A stretch of DNA of 17,946 nt from Cribrihabitans_A pelagius (GTDB taxonomy: Bacteria; Pseudomonadota; Alphaproteobacteria; Rhodobacterales; Rhodobacteraceae), in NCBI RefSeq assembly GCF_048820915.1, contig NZ_JBMERR010000034.1:1-17946 (forward strand), given 5' to 3'. Each line of letters starts with the position of its first letter. Within the stretch, counting starts at the first letter, position 1. Under the pieces are notes generated by a model that saw nothing but the letters and a program-made list of their open reading frames with translations, ran no database searches and was not told the DNA's origin. Shown here one piece after another: positions 1-8,498 of the stretch. A program made the position numbers and the translations under genes.

Positions 1-129
1 GCCGAGATCTCCGCCAGCCGGTCATCAACGCTCCAGAAGCCTGCTTGCCTCGACATGGCCGCCTCCCGGTTACGCGGGAAGTGAATCACGTTATCCGCCG
101 ATCAGCCAGAGGTTTCCGGAGGTGTCCGG
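1..129 (-). mobile_element. Probable 5' end of an IS5-type insertion sequence, running off the window
   Basis: On the minus strand, positions about 1-46 read in one frame as AGFWSVDDRLAEIS, which resembles the N-terminus of IS5-family transposases (typically GFW-V-ERL-E-S followed by GDPLE). An ATG at 53-55 is out of frame with this stretch, so the start is uncertain or the gene is frameshifted. The outer edge at 111-129 is a 19-bp sequence that recurs inverted at 17803-17821 with 17 of 19 bases equal, as expected for a terminal inverted repeat. IS3 similarity begins right after position 129, so this element seems to have cut into the IS3 copy. The family name rests on a short match. Confidence 0.35.
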
Positions 130-170
130 CTTATTTTGCGATGGCGGAGCTCGACCGCCGGTCGAAGTGA
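130..170 (+). pseudogene. IS3 orfA, last 12 codons only
   Basis: The frame ends AYFAMAELDRRSK then tga at 168-170, matching the conserved C-terminus (AYFAQAELDRR-like) of orfA proteins in the IS3 group of elements. Upstream the match is lost at the putative terminal repeat of the adjoining element. The stop overlaps the orfB start as TGATG. Confidence 0.55.
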
Positions 171-1073
171 TGGTGTCATTCATCGACATGCATCGCGGTG
201 AGCATGGGGTCGAGCCGATCTGCACTGTCCTGCCGATTGCCCCTTCCACGTATTACGAGCATCTGGCGCGGCGGGCCGATCCGGCCCGGTTGTCGGACCG
301 TGCCCGGCGTGACGCGGCATTGCGGCCCGAGATCCTGCGTGTTTTCGAGGAGAACTGGCGGGTTTATGGCGTGCGGAAGATCTGGCGGCAATTGCAGCGG
401 GAGGGTTTCACTGTTGCCCGCTGCACAGTCGCCCGGCTGATGAAGAGCATGGGTATTCAAGGCATCATCCGGGGCAAGCCGCACAACCACGGTGCCCGAC
501 AAAAAAGGCCCCGTGCCCGCTGGACAAGTAAACCGGCAATTCCGTGTACCCGCACCCAACATGCTCTGGGTCAGCGATTTCACCTATGTCACCACCTGGA
601 AAGGGTTCGCCTATGTCGCCTTCGTCATTGATGCATATGCCCGCAAGATCGTCGGCTGACGTGTCAGCACCGCGGCTCATGCCGGGTTCGTTCTCGACGC
701 CCTGGAACAGGCTGTTCATGAGCGGCGGCTCACAAAGGCGATGGGGCTCGTTCATCACTCCGCGCGCGGCAGCCAATACTTGTCGATCAAATACACAGAG
801 CGCTTGGGAGAAGCTGTTGTCGAGCCCTCTGTCGGCAGCGTCGGGGACAACTATGACAACGCGCTGGCCGAAACGATCAATGGTCTTTTCAAGGCCGAGG
901 TCATTCACCGCCGCGGCCCATGGCGCAGTTTTGAAGCGGTGGAATACGCAACACTCGAAGGGGTGGACTGGTTCAACAACCGCCGCCTGCTCGAGCCTAT
1001 CGGGAATATTCCGCCGGCAGAAGCAGAGGCCAATTTCTATGCGGCTATGGAAACTGAGGAACTAGCCGCGTAA
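170..1073 (+). pseudogene. IS3-family transposase orfB, broken by frameshift, stop and active-site change
   Basis: The protein is a DDE integrase-core transposase of the IS3 family. The first part (MVSFIDMHRGEHGVEP... to GIIRGKPHN) reads in one frame to about 487. The rest continues in another frame to 1073, explained by a 2-base deletion near 484-490. In the second frame an in-frame TGA (655-660 area) replaces the Trp of the usual IVGWRVS. The first catalytic Asp (WVSDFTYV) and the Glu region (DNALAETINGL) are present, but the second Asp of HHSDRGSQY is Ala (GCG at 762-764). Three independent lesions make this copy inactive. The C-terminus PIGNIPPAEAEANFYA is complete. Confidence 0.85.
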
Positions 1074-1133
1074 CTAACTGAAATCAGCTTCCGGCAAACC
1101 CGGCGCGGTTCAAACCGTCGTTCCGTTGGACCA

Positions 1134-1423
1134 GACGCCGGTCATGCATGTATGGATGCCCCCTGGTGTGCAAGAAGATTTTGAACGGCTCGGGTATGTG
1201 ATCGGATGCCGTGATGTATCAGGCATCCTCATACGGCAACTGTTTACTTGGCCGCGGGCCGGTATGGCGATGCGCAGACCGGGTCCAATTCATTAACGCG
1301 AGCTTTTTGCTCTGTGCATGCGGATGGTTTTCCCGGTCCGGATCTGGTCGATCCATTGCCCTTACAGTTCTCTGACCTCCTCACCTTCCGGCAGCTTCAG
1401 CACAGGTTAGCTGTATACGCTGG
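1134..1423. other. Non-coding end of the IS1111 element, possible bridge RNA locus
   Basis: This stretch of about 290 bases has no credible gene. It contains the subterminal repeat at 1153-1163 and otherwise separates the transposase stop from the element end. In IS1111-group elements the guide RNA is encoded in the non-coding end next to the transposase 3' end, which this segment matches in place and size. No fold was computed, so the RNA itself is only an inference. Confidence 0.35.
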
Positions 1424-2445
1424 TTATGCTGCCGCGGCCGGATTCCGGTAATCTTCATCTTTCGTCAGCATTGCCCAGATTGACCGGGCCATCTTGTTGG
1501 CCAGAGCAATGGCAACCAGCATTCGAGGTTTGCGCTCCAGCATTCTAGCGAGCCAAGAATCCTTTGCCGCGCCGTCCCGCAAGACCGCGCGAACCACCGC
1601 CATTGCCCCAATAATCAAAAGCTTCCGAATGTCGCGCTGACCCGTCTTGATGTTCGCCCCAGCCGTGATTTGCCGCCAGAGGAATGTTGCCGCGGCACGA
1701 GGCCAACCCACGCGGAGAAGTCGCGCCCGCATCTAAAGCCTGACATGTCAGGAGAGAAGGCCTCAATCGCCAGCGCCGTTACCGCCCCAACACCTGGTGC
1801 GGTCTGCAGACGCCTCAATGTCCTCGATGACTTCGACGCTGCCCGCGTTTTTCCCTCGAGCCTGGCAATATGGGTGTCCAGAGTGGCCACCTGTTCGAGA
1901 TATTGATGCCCCAATTCACGTACCAGTTCTGGCATGCCGGCGTCATCGCAGGCCAGCGCTTCCGCCAGAGCCTTGAGATGCACACGCCCCTTTGGCGCGA
2001 TCACACCGAATTCGGCCAGGTGCCCGCGCAATGCATTGATCACCTGCGTGCGCTGGCCAACCAGCATTTGCCGTGTCCGGAAGAGCATCGCACGCGCCTG
2101 ATGGTCTTTGCTCTTCACGGCGACAAACCGCATCGTCGGACGGAACGCTGCCTCAACAATTGCCTCAGCATCGGCCGCGTCATTCTTCTGACGCTTCACA
2201 AAGGGTTTTACGTATATGGGCGCGATGAACTTAACTTCATGGCCCTGTGTAATTTGACGCCCCCAATTGTGCGCCGTAGCACAAGCCTCAATGGCAACAA
2301 CACATCGAGGATGTTGGCCGAGAAAATTGAGGAACTGCGCCCGGTTCACTTTCTTGCGAAAAGCAACTGAGCCATCTGCGCGAGCGCCGTGGAGCTGGAA
2401 CACGTTCTTTGCCAGATCGACGCCTATAGTACTAACTTCAGTCAT
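1424..2445 (-). pseudogene. IS110/IS1111-family transposase with one frameshift
   Basis: This is a DEDD recombinase of the IS110 family, guided in active relatives by an element-encoded RNA. The N-terminal RuvC-like domain shows D10 (GVDLAKN), E53 (AIEACA) and D89/D92 (KNDAADAEA). The C-terminal Tnp2 part shows APGVGAVTA and the serine motif RQHSSGGKSRLG (about residues 252-263). The first frame then runs out at 1615. Homology continues in another frame (KTGQRDIRKLLIIGAMA ... stop at 1424). A single lost base near 1649-1652 explains the break. Both pieces together are of normal family length (about 340 aa). The break falls a few codons after the serine motif. Confidence 0.88.
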
Positions 2446-2637
2446 GGATGCTCCTCCTACGAAGTGACATTCTGCAGAACATCACCTTGGCACACTGCGA
2501 TGCCGTTAGGCGGGGGCATCCACGCCATCACTAACAATCCAACTGGACCACTCAGGTGGGGCTGATCTTTCTTCCGTGTAGCCCCATTGCGGAGCAGGCT
2601 AGCCTGCAGGACGACTTCGAGGCCGCCTGTCAGCCTT
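2446..2637. other. Intergenic end of IS1111 and spacer to dctM, with palindromes
   Basis: The region holds the element's 5' non-coding end with the inverted repeat at 2512-2522. A 7-bp stem follows (tggggct 2557-2563 with agcccca 2580-2586). A perfect 14-bp palindrome (2594-2607) lies about 30 bases downstream of the dctM stop. None has a T-run that would make it a standard intrinsic terminator. No gene is seen. Confidence 0.4.
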
Positions 2638-3921
2638 TCATCTCCCAAACCCGGAGGCATAGGGCAGCCACGTAGCAAGTCCCGGAACCAGCAGCATCAG
2701 CACCAGCCCACCAAGCATCAGCAGCACATAGGGCGCCGCTCCGCGGACAACCTCGGACAGTGGCGCGTCCGTAATGCCCTTGATCACGAACAGGTTCATG
2801 CCAACCGGCGGCGTGATCATCGCCAGCTCCAGATTGATCATCAGCAGCACCCCGTACCACACCAGGTCGATATCCAGCGCGTGCATCGTGGGCAGCAGGA
2901 TCGGCGTGGTGATCAGGATGATGGCAATGGATTCAAAGAACATGCCCATCACGAAAATCATCGCCATCACGATAAAGATGAACTGCAAGGGATTCAGCCC
3001 CATGCCCGCCACCGCCTCTGTCACGCCCATCGGCAGGCGGATAATTGTGATGGCATGACCGAACATCGCCGCGCCCGCAATAATCATGAACACCATCATC
3101 GAGGTCAGCATGGCTTGGCGTGCGCAGTTCCAGATTTCCGCCAGACCCAGGCTGCGGTAGACCGTCAGCGCCACAGCCAGCGCATATAGGCAGCCAAAGG
3201 CTGCGGCCTCACCCGCGGTGAAAACGCCGAAGTAGATGCCGCCCATCACGATTGGCGGCGCCAGCACCGCCCAGATCGAACGCTTCAGAGCTCCGAACAC
3301 CTGGCTCCATCCGGCCCAGTCCGGCGCGGCCTCGCCCCGGCGGCTGGCCCGCACGATGCAATAGGCGGAGAAGATCAGCGCCAGCAGCAGGCCCGGCACG
3401 ATGCCGGCCAGGAACAGCGCCCCGATGGAGACGTCCGAGACAATGGCATAGAGGATCATCGGCCCGGAGGGCGGGATCAGGATGCCCAGGGTGCCGCCCG
3501 CAGCGATTACCCCCAGCGCGTCGCGCTCCGGATAGCCGAAACGCTTCATCTGCGGGATCGCGCTGGAGCCGATCGAAAGGGCCGTCGCCACCGACGAGCC
3601 GGAAATCGCGGCAAAGATGGTGCAGGACAGAACTGTGGCCACGCCCAGGCCGCCGCGGATATGGCCCACCACCGTGTGGGCCATGTCGTACAGGTCATCG
3701 ATCACCCTGGCGCGGATCATCAGCTGTGCCATGAAAACGAACAGCGGCACCGTCATCAGGATCGGCTTGTCGAGATGAGCATAGACCGTATCCGCGACGC
3801 TGCCGATACTGCCCTCGAAGATCAGCAGGATCGCACTGGCTGTCAGGCCAAGCGCCGCAAAGATCGGCATGCCGGTCAGCAAAAGCAGGATCAAACCGCC
3901 AAATACCAGGGCCATTGTCAT
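2638..3921 (-). CDS. dctM: TRAP transporter large permease subunit DctM
   Basis: This 427-aa inner-membrane protein is the ion-coupled transport subunit of a tripartite ATP-independent periplasmic transporter. It is almost wholly hydrophobic with about a dozen membrane segments. Family motifs are visible: AAISGSSVATALSIG (about 104-118), GTLGILIPPSGPMI (about 143-156) and MITPPVGMNLFV (about 368-379). Length is normal for DctM. The ATG overlaps the dctQ stop (ATGA), implying translational coupling; a second ATG two codons later could also serve. It is the last gene of the caiB-lyase-dctPQM operon. Residues 201-226 and 320-427 recur in the chimeric ORF of the second locus copy. Confidence 0.95.
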   Translation of the reverse strand: MTMALVFGGLILLLLTGMPIFAALGLTASAILLIFEGSIGSVADTVYAHLDKPILMTVPLFVFMAQLMIRARVIDDLYDMAHTVVGHIRGGLGVATVLSCTIFAAISGSSVATALSIGSSAIPQMKRFGYPERDALGVIAAGGTLGILIPPSGPMILYAIVSDVSIGALFLAGIVPGLLLALIFSAYCIVRASRRGEAAPDWAGWSQVFGALKRSIWAVLAPPIVMGGIYFGVFTAGEAAAFGCLYALAVALTVYRSLGLAEIWNCARQAMLTSMMVFMIIAGAAMFGHAITIIRLPMGVTEAVAGMGLNPLQFIFIVMAMIFVMGMFFESIAIILITTPILLPTMHALDIDLVWYGVLLMINLELAMITPPVGMNLFVIKGITDAPLSEVVRGAAPYVLLMLGGLVLMLLVPGLATWLPYASGFGR

Positions 3922-4466
3922 GTTTCATCTCCGTGGGCAAAACGGCTGAGGATCCGGGCCAGCGCCATCAGCGCCAGCAAAGCTGCGCCCGCAACCAGCG
4001 GCAGCTGTACAGCCCAAAGCGGCACCTCTACGGTGCCGGAGGTGTAGGCCTCGAATGAGCGGGCGAAGGACACCGCCTCCCAGCTGCTGATGCCGAGGAC
4101 AGCGGCGAAAACCAATACTGCCAGATCGGCAAAGGCCCTTTGCGCCTTGGCCGCGCGGCCGCGCAGGCGCGCGGTCACAAGATCGATCGAAATATGAACA
4201 TCCTGCCGGTAGGCTTCGGCCACGCCAAACATGATCAGCGCCACCAGCGCCCAGCCTGTCACATCGTCAGACCAGCGCAGCGGCGCGTTCATCAGGTAAC
4301 GCTGAAAGACAGCATAGATGGTGAGCGCGAAGGCCAGCAGGATCAGTCCCGTGCTGATGGCGCCCGCCAGCCTCACCAGCCCGTTCACCGCTCTCAGGAC
4401 CAGCGCAAGGCATGTGTGCAGGGCGCCCTTGGGCGCCGCTGCAGCGAATTTTGAGCGAACCGGCAC
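3918..4466 (-). CDS. dctQ: TRAP transporter small permease subunit DctQ
   Basis: This 182-aa protein with four predicted membrane segments is the small membrane subunit that partners DctM. The family signature, VFQRYLMNAPLRWSDD (about 53-68) followed by the second hydrophobic segment, is clear. The chosen start is GTG at 4464-4466, five bases after the dctP stop, which keeps a charged cytoplasmic N-terminus of about 30 residues. A slightly shorter form from a downstream codon cannot be excluded. It overlaps dctM by four bases at its 3' end. No copy of it survives in the second locus. Confidence 0.92.
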   Translation of the reverse strand: MPVRSKFAAAAPKGALHTCLALVLRAVNGLVRLAGAISTGLILLAFALTIYAVFQRYLMNAPLRWSDDVTGWALVALIMFGVAEAYRQDVHISIDLVTARLRGRAAKAQRAFADLAVLVFAAVLGISSWEAVSFARSFEAYTSGTVEVPLWAVQLPLVAGAALLALMALARILSRFAHGDET

Positions 4467-4471
4467 CCGGG

Positions 4472-5476
4472 TTACCCCTGCCCCTTGCTGCGCAGCTGAT
4501 CGATCAGTTGCAGCAATTCGCGGCTGTGGGCGTCATCCGAGCCGAAGACCGCATCATAGGCAGGCCGCATCAGGGCCTCCAGCGCTGCGTTCTCCTCGGC
4601 TGAGTTTACATGCACCTTCACCCCCTCGGCTTCGAGATCCGCCGCGCCGCTGGCATCGGCAGCCTCGGCAGCCTCGATCGCCCAGATCGCGGCCTTGGCC
4701 CCGGCCTCATCCAAGGCCGCCTTGGCCTCATCCGACAGGCTGGCATAGAATTTCGGGTTCAGGTAGCCGTGGAAGAAGACCGAGATGACCGGCACTACCG
4801 TGAAATGGTCCTGCACTTCGTAATATTTTCGGGCATGGGCCGCACCGATCCCGGTCAGGGCCGCGTCGATCACGCCGGTGGCAAGCGACTGGTAGACTTC
4901 GCCGCCGGACATCGATACTGGCGCTGCACCCAGAGCCTCAAGCGAGGCATTGAAGGCCGGCACTAGGCCGCGGATCTTCTTGCCCTCGAAGTCCGAGGGG
5001 TCATTCAGAAAATCACCCTTGGAGGTAAACACGCTGGTGTTGGTCTGAAACAGCCAGACGACGTTCTCGACCCCTTTCTGACGCAGCTTGTCCTCAAGGA
5101 ATCCGGCCGCTCCCGAGCCGTCCCAGTTGCGCCAGATGGCCATATCGGAGAAGGCGTAGGGCGCCGTGGTTACCGTCATGATCGGCAGGGTCTTGCCCCA
5201 CTGGAACTGCACGGAAAAAGCGCATTCGATATCGCCCTTGGCGGTTGAGGTAATGTTCTCCTTGGCCCCGACCAGGCTGTTGGCACCGAAGATCTGCACG
5301 TCGATCTCGCCGTTTGTCAGCGTCTCGACCTCCTCGGCCCAGCGGTCAATCACGCCCGCGACGGCGTGGGACGGCGGCAGCTGGTGGCTGCAGCGCATTT
5401 CCTTGGCGCCCGCCGAGGCGGCGGTGCCGGTAGCGGCAATGCTGGCGGCGGCAAGCGCCGGGATCAGATGTTTCAT
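4472..5476 (-). CDS. dctP: TRAP transporter periplasmic solute-binding protein DctP
   Basis: This 334-aa secreted binding protein delivers the substrate to DctQM. A signal peptide of about 22-24 residues (MKHLIPALAA... to ASAGA) is evident. The mature part has the family layout, including FEGKKIRGL with the conserved Arg at about 169, which in this family usually pairs with a substrate carboxylate. GGEVYQSLATGVIDAA (about 191-206) follows. A strong ribosome site (gggaggg) lies just before the ATG. It begins 36 bases after the lyase gene. The conserved Arg supports a carboxylate ligand; its identity cannot be read from the sequence. Confidence 0.94.
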   Translation of the reverse strand: MKHLIPALAAASIAATGTAASAGAKEMRCSHQLPPSHAVAGVIDRWAEEVETLTNGEIDVQIFGANSLVGAKENITSTAKGDIECAFSVQFQWGKTLPIMTVTTAPYAFSDMAIWRNWDGSGAAGFLEDKLRQKGVENVVWLFQTNTSVFTSKGDFLNDPSDFEGKKIRGLVPAFNASLEALGAAPVSMSGGEVYQSLATGVIDAALTGIGAAHARKYYEVQDHFTVVPVISVFFHGYLNPKFYASLSDEAKAALDEAGAKAAIWAIEAAEAADASGAADLEAEGVKVHVNSAEENAALEALMRPAYDAVFGSDDAHSRELLQLIDQLRSKGQG

Positions 5477-5512
5477 GGGTTCCCTCCCTAGAACCTTGGA
5501 CTATGGGGCGCC

Positions 5513-6451
5513 TCAGGCGGCCCAATGGATCAGTGGCGGCGGCCCGGACCGGGCCAGCGCCCCATGCAGCTCCTCCGCGGGCATCTCCTCCTCAAGGATA
5601 CCGCGGATCGCTGTCACAGCTTTCAAGTCGATGCCGGTGGCAAATCCCATCCGCTCGCACAGGAAGACCAGGTCTTCAAAGACGGCGTTGCCGGTGGCCC
5701 CCGGCGCAAACGGGCAGCCGCCTAGACCGCCCAGCGAGCCGTCCAGCACCCGCGCGCCCGCATCCAGGGCCGCGGCCGCGTTTGCCAGAGCCAGGCCGCG
5801 GGTGTCATGCAGATGCACGGCCACCGGTACATGCCCGCACAGGCTGACCAGTGCGGAAGTTAGAGCGCCCACCTGGCGCGGACCGGCAAATCCAACGGTA
5901 TCGGCAATACCGATGATATCCGCCCCAGCGTTCAGGCAGTCTTCTGCGAGACGCAAGACCTCGGCTTGCGGCACATCGCCGGCGATCGAGCAGCCGAAAG
6001 CCATCGCAATCCCTGCATTCACTAGCGGCCGGGCAGCGCTTTCATCGGCAAGTTCCCGTGTCCTGCGCACGAGGTTTACCGCTTCGGCGCGGGAGCGGCG
6101 CATATTGGCCCGGCTGTGCTCCTCGGTGGCGGAAACCACGTTGATGATCTCATGCACTGGAGTTTGAACGGCATCCCCGGCGCCGCGCTCATTCAGGGCC
6201 AGCGCCGACGCAAAAGCGCCCATATCCGCTGTGGCGCCGATCAAGGCCCGAATATCAGCGAACTGCGGCACACGGGAGGCGGGCAGGAACGAGCCAACCT
6301 CGAAATGGCGCACTCCGGCAGCAAATTCCGCATGCAGCCAGTTGAGCTTGACCTCTGTGGACGGAAACCGGCGGACCAGCTGCAGCCCGTCACGCAATCC
6401 CACCTCGCGCAGCGTCACGCGGTCTTTCGGGTACAGCGTTTCGGCATTCAT
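5513..6451 (-). CDS. HMG-CoA lyase-like enzyme (DRE-TIM metallolyase)
   Basis: The 312-aa protein has the TIM-barrel fold features of 3-hydroxy-3-methylglutaryl-CoA lyases, which cleave a branched hydroxyacyl-CoA to acetyl-CoA and a keto acid. Visible active-site elements are EVGLRDGLQ with metal-binding D21, AVHLHDTRG with H213 and H215, and the signature GGCPFAPGATGN with catalytic C246 and N255. All key residues are kept and the length is normal. The ATG overlaps the stop of the upstream CoA-transferase gene (ATGA), so the two are likely coupled. Together with a family III CoA-transferase and a TRAP importer it suggests activation and cleavage of an imported acid, such as 3-hydroxy-3-methylglutarate or a citramalate-like compound. 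The exact substrate is inference. Confidence 0.9.
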   Translation of the reverse strand: MNAETLYPKDRVTLREVGLRDGLQLVRRFPSTEVKLNWLHAEFAAGVRHFEVGSFLPASRVPQFADIRALIGATADMGAFASALALNERGAGDAVQTPVHEIINVVSATEEHSRANMRRSRAEAVNLVRRTRELADESAARPLVNAGIAMAFGCSIAGDVPQAEVLRLAEDCLNAGADIIGIADTVGFAGPRQVGALTSALVSLCGHVPVAVHLHDTRGLALANAAAALDAGARVLDGSLGGLGGCPFAPGATGNAVFEDLVFLCERMGFATGIDLKAVTAIRGILEEEMPAEELHGALARSGPPPLIHWAA

Positions 6452-7644
6452 CCCACGGCCTCCCTAATCCCAGTCCCCGAGGCTGCAAGAATTTCTTCCT
6501 CCGTCAAACCAAGCTGACCGAGGATCTCTGCCGTGTCATCGCCGACGGGCGGCAAGTCCGTATCGGCCGAAACCGCCGGGGTACCGTCCACTTCGAAGGG
6601 CAGGCCGGGAGCGCGGAAGCTGCCGCCGCCGGGCAAGGCGGAGGTGAACAGCCCGCCGGGCCGGTTGACGTGCGGGTCCTCGTACATTTCCGCAGGCCGG
6701 GCAATGGGTGAAAACGGAATGCCTTGCAGTTCCAGCTGCTCGGTAAAGGGAGCATAGCACTGCTGCGCCACTGCCTGTTCGATTATGGGCAGGGTCCAGT
6801 CGCGGGCGGCAATCTGATCCGGACGGGTCTGCAGGCGAGGGTCCGTCTTCAGCTCCTCAAGCCCCAGCAGATCGCACAGCTTGGCCCATTGCCCCTCTGT
6901 CACTGCGCCGAGAAAGATCTGCTTTCCGTCACCCGTGCGGAAGATGTCATAGACCGGCCAGGAGAATTCGCGCTCCGGCATCGGCGGCGCTTCGGTGCCC
7001 TCGATGTCGAACTGCGCCATGTGCTGGGCCACCAGCAGCAGGCAGTTCTCGAACAGGCCGACTCTGATCGCATGACCCTTTCCGTCCACTTGGTGCTGGA
7101 GCAGCGCGGCGAGTACAGAGAATGCTCCGAACAGCCCGCCCATGATGTCATTGGCCGAGGAGCCGATCCGCAGCGGCCGCCCGGTGGGGCCGGTCATATA
7201 GGCCATGCCGGTCATCATCTGCACCACCTCGTCCATGGCGGTGCGGGTCGCGTAAGGACCGTGCAGAAACCCCTTGCAGGAGGCCACGATCAGCCGAGGG
7301 AAGCGTTCGCGCAATACCTCCGGGGCAAATCCCATGGCCGCCAGAGAGCTGTCCCGGAAGTTCTCGACGAAGACATCCGCGGTTTCCAGCAGCTGCTCCA
7401 GCGCAACCCTGCCTTCCGCTTTTTTGAGGTCGAGGGTGACCGACTTCTTGCCCCTGTTGAATGTCGGAAAGAACCCGCGTCCCATCCCTGTCAGATTGCG
7501 GGTTTTGTCGCCCTGCGGCGGCTCCACCTTGATCACTTCAGCGCCGAGGAACGCCAGGAACATGCCGCAGGACGGTCCCATGATCATGTGGCTCATCTCG
7601 ATAACGCGCAGGCCCGCAAGCGGGGCAAATCCAGTGCCGGTCAT
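6448..7644 (-). CDS. CaiB/BaiF family (family III) CoA-transferase
   Basis: This 398-aa cytoplasmic enzyme moves CoA between acids. Family features are GLRVIEMSHMIMGP at the N-terminus, FLGAEVIKVEPPQGD (about 32-46), NRGKKSVTLDLKK (about 63-75) and the motif around D166 (SSANDIMGG), where the family's catalytic Asp sits. Length is typical. A good ribosome site (aaggagga) precedes the ATG, and it is the first gene of the operon, divergent from the lysR pseudogene across 93 bases. Its likely job is to form the CoA ester used by the lyase. A deleted and partly inverted relic of the same gene lies at 12539-12958. Confidence 0.93.
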   Translation of the reverse strand: MTGTGFAPLAGLRVIEMSHMIMGPSCGMFLAFLGAEVIKVEPPQGDKTRNLTGMGRGFFPTFNRGKKSVTLDLKKAEGRVALEQLLETADVFVENFRDSSLAAMGFAPEVLRERFPRLIVASCKGFLHGPYATRTAMDEVVQMMTGMAYMTGPTGRPLRIGSSANDIMGGLFGAFSVLAALLQHQVDGKGHAIRVGLFENCLLLVAQHMAQFDIEGTEAPPMPEREFSWPVYDIFRTGDGKQIFLGAVTEGQWAKLCDLLGLEELKTDPRLQTRPDQIAARDWTLPIIEQAVAQQCYAPFTEQLELQGIPFSPIARPAEMYEDPHVNRPGGLFTSALPGGGSFRAPGLPFEVDGTPAVSADTDLPPVGDDTAEILGQLGLTEEEILAASGTGIREAVG

Positions 7645-7737
7645 GGCTGTCCTCCTTGTTCATTTCTGAGAGTAGGATTGAAGCTGAGATGTGAAAAACA
7701 TAATCCTCAGACTGAACCATTCGCAAAATCAGAAGCC
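7645..7737. promoter_or_regulatory. Divergent control region of operon copy 1
   Basis: These 93 bases separate the caiB-type gene and lysR pseudogene. They align along their whole length with the equivalent spacer of the second copy (12959-13051), with the best identity nearest lysR: CATAAT, then AGACTGAA, CATTCG and CAGAAGCCATG are shared in the same spacing. Conservation between copies whose coding parts have drifted suggests LysR-type operator and promoter sequences. Exact boxes cannot be assigned by eye. Confidence 0.6.
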
Positions 7738-8419
7738 ATGGAGTCCCGTCAACTCCGCTACTTCGCTGCCATCTATGAACATGGCTCGCTGGCGCAAGCT
7801 GCCGGGCATCTGAATGCTGCAGCCTCCGCACTCAACCATCACCTAGCTAATCTCGAGGCGGAGCTGGGCGCACAGCTCTTTCTGCGGCGCCCCCGCGGTT
7901 TATCCCGACGGCGGCTGGTGCAAGGCTTTATGACCACGCCCGCGCTATCCCAAGGGCGGCGGAAGCCGCGGGCGATGTCATCAGGGAAGAACCCCAGGAG
8001 GTAGCGGGAGAGGTTTCCGTCGGCATGGCTCACTCCGCGGTAAAGGCTATCGGCCTGCCACTAATTGAAAGTGTGCTTCGGGGTTATCCAAACTAAAGTT
8101 GTCGCTGTCCCAAAGCCTGTCCGGCTCCACCCTGATGCATCTGATGGCCTCGGAAGTGGATCTGGCGGTGGTCTACAATCCGCCGCAAAACAAGGCGCTC
8201 AGACTTCAGCCGGTGCTGGAAGAACGTATGGTTTGCCTCGGCTGCCGCGCGGTTATAGGCGACGCGGATGCGCCCATTACCTTCGACGAAGTCTTGGAGC
8301 TTCCGATCATCCTGCTGCGCCAGGGTCTGTCGGCCCGCGCCCTGATGACAGACACTCCGCCAGTCCCGCAACATTCGCTGCGAGACGCTGGGAAAGCAGT
8401 TCTCCCCGATCGGTCATAA
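7738..8419 (+). pseudogene. LysR-type regulator, frameshifted and 3'-truncated (copy 1)
   Basis: The first 56 codons give an intact LysR helix-turn-helix domain (MESRQLRYFAAIYEHGSLAQ...). A one-base loss near 7903-7906 moves homology to the next frame (AGEVSVGMAHSAVKAIG). A second one-base loss near 8091-8094 moves it again (SGSTLMHLMASEVDLAVVYN ... ILLRQGLSARALM). After about codon 207 the effector-domain end is gone; a short stretch near 8380-8400 may be the relic of the last codons. The closest relative is the intact lysR at 13052-14005. The protein cannot be made as a working regulator. It was probably the divergent activator of the adjacent operon. Confidence 0.92.
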
Positions 8420-8498
8420 ACCGCGCCTATCCCATTAAGTTGATTGGGCTGGAGATGCCCCGGCAGAATAGGCACGGTTCAGGATTGGGACCGCGGCT
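8420..8498. other. Short spacer between lysR relic and mcp 3' end
   Basis: This 79-base spacer separates two convergent genes. I see no recognisable terminator or gene in it. Confidence 0.4.

Larger units (their letters stand above)
130..1112 (+). mobile_element. IS3-family element, left end truncated, inactivated
   Basis: The element retains the last codons of orfA (AYFAMAELDRRSK, stop at 168-170), an orfB starting at the ATG overlapping that stop, and a probable right end around 1091-1112 with the ccggcaaacccg motif typical of these elements. The bulk of orfA and the left end are missing, apparently because the neighbouring element was inserted at about 129. OrfA and orfB lie in a -1 frame relation, as is normal for IS3. 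No left terminal repeat is left, so the right border is estimated. Confidence 0.75.
1127..2550 (-). mobile_element. IS110-family element, IS1111 group
   Basis: The transposase gene lies on the minus strand (2445 to 1424). A perfect 11-bp inverted repeat, TGGATGCCCCC at 1153-1163 and its complement at 2512-2522, sits just inside the presumed ends; subterminal repeats of this size mark the IS1111 group. The seven bases TGGACCA occur directly repeated at 1127-1133 and 2544-2550, about 20 bases outside each inverted repeat, and may be the recombination core. The element would be about 1.4 kb, normal for the family. The 3' non-coding end (about 1153-1423) is long, where IS1111-group elements are expected to encode their bridge (seeker) RNA. 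Exact borders are inferred. Confidence 0.72.

Noticed and set aside
5166..6167. 333-codon plus-strand frame opposite dctP and the lyase
   Set aside because: Antisense to two strongly supported genes and rich in Ser/Arg/Pro runs typical of shadow frames.
6724..8004. 426-codon plus-strand frame opposite the CoA-transferase gene and running into lysR
   Set aside because: The only meaningful part is the lysR N-terminus, which has its own start at 7738; the rest is antisense shadow.
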